Part shown: positions 53,977 to 61,789 of the stretch, piece after piece | Position numbering within the stretch: position 1 is the first letter of the stretch | How the letters are laid out: each line of letters opens with the position of its first letter | DNA from: Verrucomicrobiia bacterium | GTDB taxonomy: Bacteria > Verrucomicrobiota > Verrucomicrobiia > Verrucomicrobiales > DEV007 | Reading direction: 5' to 3' | DNA: 64,000 nucleotides | Assembly: GCA_030425385.1 (NCBI GenBank) | Contig: JAUIAH010000002.1 | Span: 186,001-250,000, forward strand | Made by a program: the position numbers and the translations under genes | The notes under the pieces: model-generated | Seen by the model: the letters and a program-made list of their open reading frames with translations, nothing else | Told to the model about the DNA's origin: nothing | Databases searched by the model: none

Positions 53977-55632
53977 ATGATTCGTTCCCTGAAACGGCTC
54001 CAACTTCAGCGCCGCGGCCTGGCCACCACACGGCGTCGCCGCAAGCAAAGCGAGAGCGATCTCAGGCAGCGCATTGATCAGAGCGCCATTGTGAAGACGC
54101 TGATCTTCCTCGCATTCTTCGGTGGCCTGGTAGGGTTGATCTACTCCACTCCGGTCACACGGGTCTTTGGACAAGATCCCTTGAAAGCATCCATTATCGG
54201 TGGGCTTGTCTTCTTGGCCTCTCTGGTTCAATTCTTTGCCAATCACCCAATCAGTTTTGCGCAGAACAGTCGGACCCTTCTCATGTTCGGCGCTGTTCTG
54301 GTGCAATTGGCTTGTGTCAGGCTTTGTGGGATTGTCGTGGATCTCCTTCCTGCTCTGAGCCAAGACGCGGAGACGAGTCGTCACTTTCTCTTTCTCCTCA
54401 TGCCTTTCGCATTGGCACCAATGGCCCTTTCGGTTTTGTTAGGACGCAGGCAGGCCGTCTTTGCTACCATCTTTGGCGGAATCTTTGGCTGCCTCATGGT
54501 GGATCAATCCATGGTCTACGATTTCCTCCTCGGAAGTCTCCTCGCGGGTATGGTGGCGGTGTATGCAACGCACGATTTGCGCAAGCGTGGGCGATTGATG
54601 CGTGCGGGGTGCTATGTGGGACTCATCTCCCTCGTCCTCGCCTTCATGTTAGGTCACATTCCCTTGATGAATGAACTCCGTGCCGCGAGCCCACGGGTGA
54701 TCGGCGTTCAGATCATCACGGTTCTGCTCGTTGGCATCATCACGGCGGGCATCGTGGGAGGGTTCCTCCCCCTTCTCGAAGCTGTCTTTGGAATCACGAC
54801 TAATATCACTTGGTTAGAGCTAGCCGACTTGAATCACAAATTGCTCAAACGCATGACGATTGAAGCACCCGGCACTTACCATCACAGCCTGGTGGTGGCG
54901 CGTTTGGCCGAGAGCGCGGCTGAGAGCGTGGGGGCCAATGCGACCCAATGTCAGGTCTGCGCCTATTTCCATGACATCGGGAAATTGGTGAAGCCCCGCT
55001 ACTTTATCGAGAATATCAATCCTGAGGACAACCCACACGATGATCTCTCACCGAGCATGAGTGTGTTAGTCATTCATTCCCATGTGAAAGAGGGCGTTGA
55101 TCTCGCTCTGAAACACAAGCTCAAGGGACCGATCATTGATGTCATTCAAGAACATCACGGCACTTCGCTGGTCTACTATTTCTACCGACGCGCTCTGGAT
55201 AAGCAGGAGGAGATCCGCAAACTGGTGGAAGAAGGCAACGCGCATGAGGAAGATATTCCCGAGGTGAACGAGGAGGATTTCCGCTATGCTGGTCCCGTCC
55301 CTCAGACCAAAGAGTCCGCCATCATCAGCCTGGCGGATTCGGTCGAAAGCGCCTCGCGCTCACTGGAAAAACCCACGCACTCCAAGATCGAGCAATTGGT
55401 GGAGGATATTGTGGCCATGCGCGTGAAGGACGGGCAGTTGGACGACGCCGACCTCACCCTGCGCGAGCTGGCCCTGGTGAAGGAGAGTTTCACCAAGACA
55501 CTCATCAGCATGCTCCACACGCGAATCGCCTATCCCAAAGCGGCCAAGAAGCTTCATGAAACGCAGGCGCTCATGAAGAAGGACGCGACGCATGGGGCCA
55601 GCAAGGGCTTACGCGTGATTGACGCGGCTTGA
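53977..55632 (+). CDS. PgpH/YqfF-like membrane HD-domain phosphohydrolase
   Basis: A 551-residue protein with seven or so membrane segments between residues 40 and 270 and a C-terminal HD domain (TYHHSLVVARLAESAAESVG, CAYFHDIGKLVKPRYF, QEHHGTSLVYYFYRRA). In Firmicutes PgpH degrades cyclic di-AMP. Here the large extracellular 7TMR-HDED domain that normally precedes the membrane region is missing; only a basic N-terminus of about 37 residues remains. It is followed by ybeY after 6 bases, a neighbourhood that is common for this family. Cyclic di-AMP hydrolysis is likely but not shown. Confidence 0.88.
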   Translation: MIRSLKRLQLQRRGLATTRRRRKQSESDLRQRIDQSAIVKTLIFLAFFGGLVGLIYSTPVTRVFGQDPLKASIIGGLVFLASLVQFFANHPISFAQNSRTLLMFGAVLVQLACVRLCGIVVDLLPALSQDAETSRHFLFLLMPFALAPMALSVLLGRRQAVFATIFGGIFGCLMVDQSMVYDFLLGSLLAGMVAVYATHDLRKRGRLMRAGCYVGLISLVLAFMLGHIPLMNELRAASPRVIGVQIITVLLVGIITAGIVGGFLPLLEAVFGITTNITWLELADLNHKLLKRMTIEAPGTYHHSLVVARLAESAAESVGANATQCQVCAYFHDIGKLVKPRYFIENINPEDNPHDDLSPSMSVLVIHSHVKEGVDLALKHKLKGPIIDVIQEHHGTSLVYYFYRRALDKQEEIRKLVEEGNAHEEDIPEVNEEDFRYAGPVPQTKESAIISLADSVESASRSLEKPTHSKIEQLVEDIVAMRVKDGQLDDADLTLRELALVKESFTKTLISMLHTRIAYPKAAKKLHETQALMKKDATHGASKGLRVIDAA

Positions 55633-55638
55633 GATCCG

Positions 55639-56100
55639 ATGGCAGTGCGCTTGCCTGACATTCTCCTCACCGATCACTCTGATCAGGAGCACCCGCTCGA
55701 CCTCACGGCCCTGACAGACATCGCCATTCAAGCACTGGCACTCGTCTCAAAGGAGACCATGGAAGGCTCCGTCTTGAATGCGCTTGCCGAGATCGAGATC
55801 ACTCTCGTCAATGATCCTACCATTGCCAGAATTCATGGCGACTTCATGAATCTGCCAGACCCCACGGATGTGATCACCTTTCATCATGGCGAGATTCTCA
55901 TCAGCATCGACACCGCCAAGCGTCAGGCAGCCGACTACGAACGGTCGTGGTTTCATGAAGTGGCCCTCTACACTGTACACGGCCTTCTCCATCTCGCGGG
56001 GTATGAAGACAAGGCCCCCGACGACTTCCGCCGCATGGCCGAAACGCAAGAGCGGATCTTGCAACGGTGTCTCGCCGAGCGGACACTCGACAAGTTGTGA
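55639..56100 (+). CDS. ybeY: Endoribonuclease YbeY
   Basis: A 153-residue metal-dependent RNase used for rRNA maturation and ribosome quality control. Family features are DVITFHHGEILISIDTAKRQ and the metal-binding segment VHGLLHLAGYED. In the usual motif three His bind the metal; here the third position is Asp (HGLLHLAGYED instead of a form ending DH), a variant I also associate with Bacteroidetes. Its stop overlaps the dinB start by one base (TGATG). Confidence 0.93.
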   Translation: MAVRLPDILLTDHSDQEHPLDLTALTDIAIQALALVSKETMEGSVLNALAEIEITLVNDPTIARIHGDFMNLPDPTDVITFHHGEILISIDTAKRQAADYERSWFHEVALYTVHGLLHLAGYEDKAPDDFRRMAETQERILQRCLAERTLDKL

Positions 56101-57173
56101 TGTCAGAGGCTCCGCGAAAGATCATCCATATCGACATGGATTGCTTTTACGCGGCCATTGAGGAGCGCGACCATCCCGAGTGGGCCGGGAAGCCTTTAGC
56201 GGTGGGGGGATCATCCGGGCGCGCGGTCCTCACGACCTGCAACTATGAGGCGCGGCGCTATGGCTGTCGCAGCGCCATGCCGGCATTCAAAGCACTGCAG
56301 TTGTGCCCGCACCTGCGCATCGTTCCCACGCGATTTGAGGCGTATCGGCACGAATCCCAGCGCATCCGTGAAGTGTTCCGGCGCTTCTCGGAACTCGTAG
56401 AGCCGCTCTCCCTTGATGAAGCCTACCTTGATGTCTCTCATTGGCGCTCGTCCGGTAGCGCAGTGGCTCGCGAGATCCGCACCCAGATCCACGAAGCGAC
56501 CGGACTCACGGCCTCAGCAGGCATCGCTCCTAACAAGCTTCTCGCGAAGATTGCCAGTGACTGGCACAAACCAAACGGTCAATTTGAAGTGACCCAAGAG
56601 GCCATCCCAACATTCATGCCCACCCTCCCCATCGGCAAGCTGTGGGGCGTGGGGAAGAAGACGGGTGAGCGCCTCAGCCAACTAGGCATCAGCACCTGCG
56701 GCGATCTCCTCACTCACGACCTCACCGAGATTCACCGTCGCTTTGGAAAGCTCGGCGTCGAACTCTATCACCAGTGCCAAGGAATCGATTCTCGCCCTGT
56801 CCAGCCTTCACGCGAACGGAAGTCGTTGAGCAACGAACGTACGTTTTCGCAGGATCTCCGTTGTTTCGAGGAGAGCATTCCCAAGCTCCACCGTCTCTGG
56901 GAAGAGCTCCTCACCGATCTCAAGAAGATGCAAGCCCCTCGCTCTATCAAAAGTGCCTTCGTAAAGCTCAAGTTTCATGATTTCCGGCATACCACAGTAG
57001 AGCGTCAAGCTTCCTCTCCAGATTGGGAACTCTATGAGAGCCTGCTAGAAGAAGGGTGGACACGGGCAGAAGCACGTCATGTGCGCCTGCTAGGGGCCGG
57101 CGTGCGCTTTCACAGCCGACCCCCAGCAACCCATGCGGAGCAGTTGAGCCTCTTCGAAGCTCAAGAATACTAA
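56100..57173 (+). CDS. dinB: DNA polymerase IV
   Basis: A 357-residue Y-family polymerase for translesion synthesis. The catalytic carboxylates lie in KIIHIDMDCFYAAIEERDHP and PLSLDEAYLDVS. Other family markers are VLTTCNYEARRYGCRSAMP, GIAPNKLLAKIASDWHKPNG, and KLWGVGKKTGERLSQLGI in the thumb. The C-terminus (HAEQLSLFEAQEY) contains QLSLF, a beta-clamp binding motif. Coupled to ybeY by a one-base overlap, so likely in the pgpH-ybeY-dinB transcript. No LexA box was identified. Confidence 0.96.
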   Translation: MSEAPRKIIHIDMDCFYAAIEERDHPEWAGKPLAVGGSSGRAVLTTCNYEARRYGCRSAMPAFKALQLCPHLRIVPTRFEAYRHESQRIREVFRRFSELVEPLSLDEAYLDVSHWRSSGSAVAREIRTQIHEATGLTASAGIAPNKLLAKIASDWHKPNGQFEVTQEAIPTFMPTLPIGKLWGVGKKTGERLSQLGISTCGDLLTHDLTEIHRRFGKLGVELYHQCQGIDSRPVQPSRERKSLSNERTFSQDLRCFEESIPKLHRLWEELLTDLKKMQAPRSIKSAFVKLKFHDFRHTTVERQASSPDWELYESLLEEGWTRAEARHVRLLGAGVRFHSRPPATHAEQLSLFEAQEY

Positions 57174-57192
57174 CAGTAAAACACCCCTCGAC

Positions 57193-58209
57193 TTAATCGC
57201 CGTCCAAGAGGCGCCCGATACCACCGAGCACGGAACCCTCTCCCTGCGATGACCCACCAATACGGCTCGGGGCGTGTTTGATGATGCGGTCCGCCATGCG
57301 CGAGAACGGCAAACTTTGCAGATAGACCGTCCCATGCCCGCGGAGGGTTGCGAGGAAGAGGCCTTCTCCCCCAAAGAACATCGATTTCAGATTGCCTGCG
57401 CGCTCGATGTCATACTCCACGCCCGGACTAAAGCCCACGAGACACCCTGTATCCACGCGCAACGTTTCCCCTTTCAATTCGCGTTTCACCACCGTACCAC
57501 CTGCGTGAACAAAGGCCATGCCATCCCCACGCAGACGCTGCAGGATGAATCCCTCTCCGCCAAAGAAACCAGCTCCAAGGCGGCGGTTGAACGCGATCGA
57601 CACCTCGGTCCCTAACGCTGCGCAAAGAAAGGAGTCCTTCTGACAAATGAGCTCACCACCGACCACACTGAGATCGACCGGGATGATCTTGCCTGGATAG
57701 GGTGCGGCAAAGGCCACTCGCCGTTTGCCCGCGGGGCCGGCGTGCGTGAAGTGGGTCATGAAGATCGACTCGCCCGTGATCATCCGTTTCCCTGCGCCTA
57801 GCAATTTCCCCATCAGCCCCTCATCGGGCTTTGTTCCATCACCCATCTTGGACTCGAAGGCGATGTCCTCCTCCATGTAGTTCATGGCGCCGGCCTCCCC
57901 GATGACGGTTTCTCGTGGATCGAGCTCCACCTCCACGATCTGCATGTCGTCGCCAAAGATCTCGTAGTCGACTTCATGACTCGTGCGTCCCGAAGCCACG
58001 GGTGCTCCAGGAATCGGGGGCGGCCCACTTGTCTGCGTGTCCCGGAAGAGATCGGGCAGTGCCTGATCAGCGGGCTGCCAGTTGGTGAGACCTGCGCTCC
58101 ACACCATCGTGGTGGGCGTGATCACGCCATGACTCACGAGGGCGGGTAGTTCCTCTTCTGTGGTCTGGTGTTGCTGTTTATTTGCGTCTGCGTAATGCCA
58201 TTGCTTCAT
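57193..58209 (-). CDS. AIM24/TIGR00266 family protein with N-terminal GYF-like domain
   Basis: A 338-residue soluble protein. Residues 1-55 form a GYF_2-like domain ([20 protein letters not shown], then [10 protein letters not shown]) that may bind proline-rich partners. Residues 80-315 are an AIM24-type beta-rich domain with repeated glycine turns ([38 protein letters not shown]). Function of the bacterial family is poorly known. No signal peptide is present. It is convergent with dinB (19 bases apart). Confidence 0.85.
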   Translation of the reverse strand: MKQWHYADANKQQHQTTEEELPALVSHGVITPTTMVWSAGLTNWQPADQALPDLFRDTQTSGPPPIPGAPVASGRTSHEVDYEIFGDDMQIVEVELDPRETVIGEAGAMNYMEEDIAFESKMGDGTKPDEGLMGKLLGAGKRMITGESIFMTHFTHAGPAGKRRVAFAAPYPGKIIPVDLSVVGGELICQKDSFLCAALGTEVSIAFNRRLGAGFFGGEGFILQRLRGDGMAFVHAGGTVVKRELKGETLRVDTGCLVGFSPGVEYDIERAGNLKSMFFGGEGLFLATLRGHGTVYLQSLPFSRMADRIIKHAPSRIGGSSQGEGSVLGGIGRLLDGD

Positions 58210-58294
58210 ATGCGTGGTTCGGTAATCGGTGACAGATAGACCACCATGCTGGCGAGATTCGCGGAAATGCCAAGTAGAGAACGCGCCAAGGAAC

Positions 58295-58468
58295 TCAGGC
58301 AGACCAGAACTTCTTCAGGAATTCTCGCCGTGCTTCGGCAAGTGTAAGAATACGACCGTCCGGGAGGCAGACGCACCGATTGCGGGCAGTCTTCGGACGA
58401 CGCAGCGGCTGCCGCTGCGGCTGGGTTTGCATGGCTTTGCGACGAGTGGATCGATGAGGTGATTTCAT
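58295..58468 (-). CDS. Possible small basic protein (57 aa)
   Basis: An ATG at 58468 opens a 57-residue frame with a very basic N-terminal half ([20 protein letters not shown]) and a more structured end ([20 protein letters not shown], then EFLKKFW). The frame stays open further upstream to 58552. It could be a small nucleic-acid-binding protein or a gene fragment. No ribosome site or family is recognisable. Confidence 0.35.
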   Translation of the reverse strand: MKSPHRSTRRKAMQTQPQRQPLRRPKTARNRCVCLPDGRILTLAEARREFLKKFWSA

Positions 58469-58787
58469 AGGAATGCGTGTCTTGATGACGGCATCACCGT
58501 AGGCCTCTTCCCACAACAAGCGATTGCAGCTTGGCAGGCTGTTTGTAATCACGTGACTTTACGGCACAGATCTATATCATGCACTTGTTAGAATAGATCT
58601 CAACCCGAGAATAGCGCCAATCTTCATTGGACAATGCCCAAGGGTGGCGAAGACAGCAGCGGCAGATCGAACGTTGGCAATGGCCCCATCTCTGGGAGAG
58701 CCACGAGCAGATCATCCTGTCAGAATCCTAGGATTTCTCGTTTCATTGAACGGTTCGTGCTCTGATGGGTCAATACGGGTGTCACCG
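58469..58787. other. 319-base gap before the Wzz-like gene
   Basis: No convincing gene, RNA or terminator is visible. The frame continuing the small basic protein upstream to 58552 is the only coding hint. An AGATCT occurs twice (58566-58571 and 58593-58598) near a TTGTTAGAAT stretch. Confidence 0.4.
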
Positions 58788-59924
58788 ATGAAGAAACAGC
58801 TATTGATCGCTCTTGCTACCGCATTGCTCCTCGCTGGTGCCTTGTTTAATGTGCTTCCGAGGACATTTCAAAGCACCGCGACACTCCAGCTGAATCGAGA
58901 GGGGTATGATTGGAAACAACGTGGCAATACGCCGATATCGATCGATACGGAGATCACCATGATTACGAGCAAGGAAATCCTTCAGGATGTCGTGGATCGA
59001 TTAACACTCGATGAGCGATGGGAACTGAGCAACGCGCAGGCTCTCACGAAGCTATCCAAGCAGGTTGAATCGAAAGCGCCCAAGGGAACCGATCTCATCA
59101 CGATCACCTCTTGGGACACAGATCCCGAAATGGCCTGCCATCTTGCGGACGCCGTCGCGACGGCTTATCAAGCCCGCCGTAGAGCGCAAGAGACGACTCG
59201 GGCGCAGAAGGTGTTGGCCACCTTGCAGATGCAGTTGAAGGATCAACAGGATAAGGTTGAGGAGGCAAGATTACGCATGATTGAGGTAGCGGAGCGCTAT
59301 GGGATTGTTGACCTACCGAAGCATGGCGTCTCCGTTAGCCGAGCGTTGACACCTGGTGGTGCCTCCAAAGCTGAGGCGGTGATCGCTCAGATCACAAAGC
59401 AGCTTAAGGCGCTGAAGGAACTTGAAGGCGATCCATTGCTTCAGAATGCAGTGTTATTGGATCTTACAGAACCCACGTTGCAAAGCCTATGGCCGACGTA
59501 TCAGCAATTTCAGCTTGAGAAGGAGGGGCTTCTCAACGCGGGCTTGGAGGCAGAGCATCCTAGCATAGTGAGGGTCGAAAGACAGATCGTGCAGACGCGT
59601 CAGAGGTTGGAAAGCACTGTTGAGGATATTCAAAAGACCTTGGCGACTAAAGTTGCCATTGCAGAGAAGGCTTTGAAGTCGCTAGAACCCATTGGAGAGA
59701 GAAGGGATGGTGATTTGGACGAGCGGCGCAAAGTAGCTGAGTATGCCGAAGCTAGAAAGTCGTATGAATTGCAGAAGACTCATTTGGCAAACATGCAGGC
59801 GAAATTCACCACCGAGCAGGTGGGCCTGACAATGCCCCAGATAACGGTGACGATGCATGAAGGCGCGACGGTTGCGGCGGAACCTGTCCATTTCATTCGC
59901 CGACTGGCGCTCGTGATGCGATAG
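58788..59924 (+). CDS. Wzz/GumC-like chain-length protein without second membrane segment
   Basis: A 378-residue protein from the ATG at 58788. It has an N-terminal membrane segment (LLIALATALLLAGALFNVLP) and the Wzz periplasmic fold (FQSTATLQLNREG, TEITMITSKEILQDVVDRL, ITITSWDTDPEMACHLADAV), then long coiled coils (KDQQDKVEEARLRMIEVAER and around 270-330). In Wzz and GumC a proline-containing second membrane segment closes the protein. Here the sequence reaches EPVHFIRRLALVMR, where that segment would begin, and stops. No polysaccharide or tyrosine-kinase genes adjoin it. Its codon use also looks more A+T rich than its neighbours. Confidence 0.75.
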   Translation: MKKQLLIALATALLLAGALFNVLPRTFQSTATLQLNREGYDWKQRGNTPISIDTEITMITSKEILQDVVDRLTLDERWELSNAQALTKLSKQVESKAPKGTDLITITSWDTDPEMACHLADAVATAYQARRRAQETTRAQKVLATLQMQLKDQQDKVEEARLRMIEVAERYGIVDLPKHGVSVSRALTPGGASKAEAVIAQITKQLKALKELEGDPLLQNAVLLDLTEPTLQSLWPTYQQFQLEKEGLLNAGLEAEHPSIVRVERQIVQTRQRLESTVEDIQKTLATKVAIAEKALKSLEPIGERRDGDLDERRKVAEYAEARKSYELQKTHLANMQAKFTTEQVGLTMPQITVTMHEGATVAAEPVHFIRRLALVMR

Positions 59925-60062
59925 AGCGTCACTATCCAAGCGATCCGTCCATTCTATCGGCATCCTATGATCCCACGCGTTCTTTTCTGAATCCTAAGGT
60001 TCCCACCAACCTGGTGCATTGAGGGGTCGACAGGAGCATGAAGAGCAGATAGACCCTCCCGC

Positions 60063-61748
60063 ATGTTCGGACTCCATATCGTTGATATCGCGGTTATCCT
60101 CCTCTATTTCCTGGGCATCACTGCGATCGGCATTTGGGCTGCGCGATCCGTGAAGAACATGGGAGACTTCTTCATGCCGCGGAAGTTTGGCAAAGTCTCA
60201 TTGATTGCCCACGCCTTTGGCACCGGCACCCACTCCGATCAAGCCGTGGGCGTCGCCTCTAAGACCTTCACCAGCGGCCTCGCCGGGATTTGGTATCAAT
60301 GGTTGTGGCTCTTCTGCACGCCCTTCTATTGGTTGATCGCACCCGTCATGCGGCGCTTCCGCGCCATCACGATGTCAGATGTCTTCGAGGCTCGCTACGC
60401 TCGTAGCGTCGGCATGCTCTTTGCTCTCATTGGCACGCTCAATCTGATGTTTAACATTGGCGTCATGCTCAAAGGGTCGGGGGCGGTTCTCTCGGCTTCG
60501 CTCGGCGGAAATGTGTCGCCAGACGCGATCATTCTCGTGATGACCGCGCTATTCGTCGTCTACGGCATCGCTGGGGGGTTGTCCGCGGCCATCCTCACAG
60601 ACTTCGTGCAGGGGATCCTGACCATCATCTTCTCCTTTGTGCTCGTGCCCTTTGTTCTCAAGGCGGTGGGCGGCTTCTCTGGGCTTCGCGAAACCGTGAA
60701 TGACGAGGCCATGTTCTCCCTCACAGCCCCTGGCGATATCACCGTGTTCTACATCGTGGTGATCGCGATCAATGCCTTCATTGGCATTGTCACCCAGCCC
60801 CACACCATGGGGAACTGCGCCGCGGGTCGAACAGAATCCGACGGACGCGTGGGATTCACCGTGGGGAACTTCATCAAGCGCGTTTGCACGATGGCTTGGT
60901 GCGTCGTGGGGATCGCTGCTGTGGGCTACCTTGCCGGGCGCGATGTGGACCCCGATCATGTCTACGGCTTGATGGCACACGAATTCTTTCCTAACATCAT
61001 GCCTGGCTTGTTAGGTATCTTCATCGCTTCTCTGCTAGCCTCCGTGATGAGTTCGTGTGATTCCTTCATGATCGCATCCTCAGCGCTCTTTACGGAGAAC
61101 CTCTACAAACCTTTGGTACCCGAGAAAGAACCGAAGCACTACCTTCTCGTGGGGCGCATCGCCTCGGCGGGCATCGTGGCGGGGGGATTAATCTCGGCCT
61201 ACCTCCTCACTGATGTCGTCCAGGGCATTGAAATCTTTTGGAAGATCTCCCCTCTCATGGGCATTGCTTTCTGGTTAGGCTTGCTATGGCGCCGGGCGAC
61301 CACCGCGGGCGCTTGGGCCTCCACCCTCACCGCCTTTGCCGTGTGGATCCTCACAGAGCAAGCTTTCTTCCTCGACGCGCTTCGCGAGGCCGCTCCCCAC
61401 ATGCTCAAGGAGGATGGCAGTGGCATGATGCTGCATTGGCAAATGATCTTCTACCTCACCGCAGGTTTCGCCTCGGGGATCCTCGTTAGCCTCTTCACGC
61501 GCCCAGTCGATGCCGCGAAACTGGAGCAATTCTATGCCCTGGTCCGCACGCCGGTCGATACGGAGGAAGGATCTCCCGCGCAGCCGTGCACGCTTCCCGC
61601 CGGGATCGACGCCGCTCCCCGCCACCTGTGGTTTCGAGCAGGCCAGCTTGAGATTCTCAAACCTAGCAGAACCACTGTCCTTGGCTTCCTTCTGAGTTGG
61701 GTCGCCGTCGGTGCCATGATCGCTGGATTCTGGGCCTTCACGCGTTGA
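60063..61748 (+). CDS. Sodium:solute symporter family protein
   Basis: A 561-residue transporter with about 13-14 membrane segments. The SSS fold is shown by IVDIAVILLYFLGITAIGIW, AARSVKNMGDFFMPRK, FVVYGIAGGLSAAILTDFVQ (the conserved sodium-binding region), and LLGIFIASLLASVMSSCDSF. An early stretch FGTGTHSDQAVGVASKTFTS is distinctive of a PVC-rich branch. The C-terminal 60 residues hold a long cytoplasmic loop and one more segment. The substrate could be a sugar or organic acid. It is followed after 41 bases by the PSCyt gene, so they may act on one substrate. Confidence 0.92.
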   Translation: MFGLHIVDIAVILLYFLGITAIGIWAARSVKNMGDFFMPRKFGKVSLIAHAFGTGTHSDQAVGVASKTFTSGLAGIWYQWLWLFCTPFYWLIAPVMRRFRAITMSDVFEARYARSVGMLFALIGTLNLMFNIGVMLKGSGAVLSASLGGNVSPDAIILVMTALFVVYGIAGGLSAAILTDFVQGILTIIFSFVLVPFVLKAVGGFSGLRETVNDEAMFSLTAPGDITVFYIVVIAINAFIGIVTQPHTMGNCAAGRTESDGRVGFTVGNFIKRVCTMAWCVVGIAAVGYLAGRDVDPDHVYGLMAHEFFPNIMPGLLGIFIASLLASVMSSCDSFMIASSALFTENLYKPLVPEKEPKHYLLVGRIASAGIVAGGLISAYLLTDVVQGIEIFWKISPLMGIAFWLGLLWRRATTAGAWASTLTAFAVWILTEQAFFLDALREAAPHMLKEDGSGMMLHWQMIFYLTAGFASGILVSLFTRPVDAAKLEQFYALVRTPVDTEEGSPAQPCTLPAGIDAAPRHLWFRAGQLEILKPSRTTVLGFLLSWVAVGAMIAGFWAFTR

Positions 61749-61789
61749 TTGCGCGGCATCCTCCGGCCGAATGCGGGGTTATCTCACCC

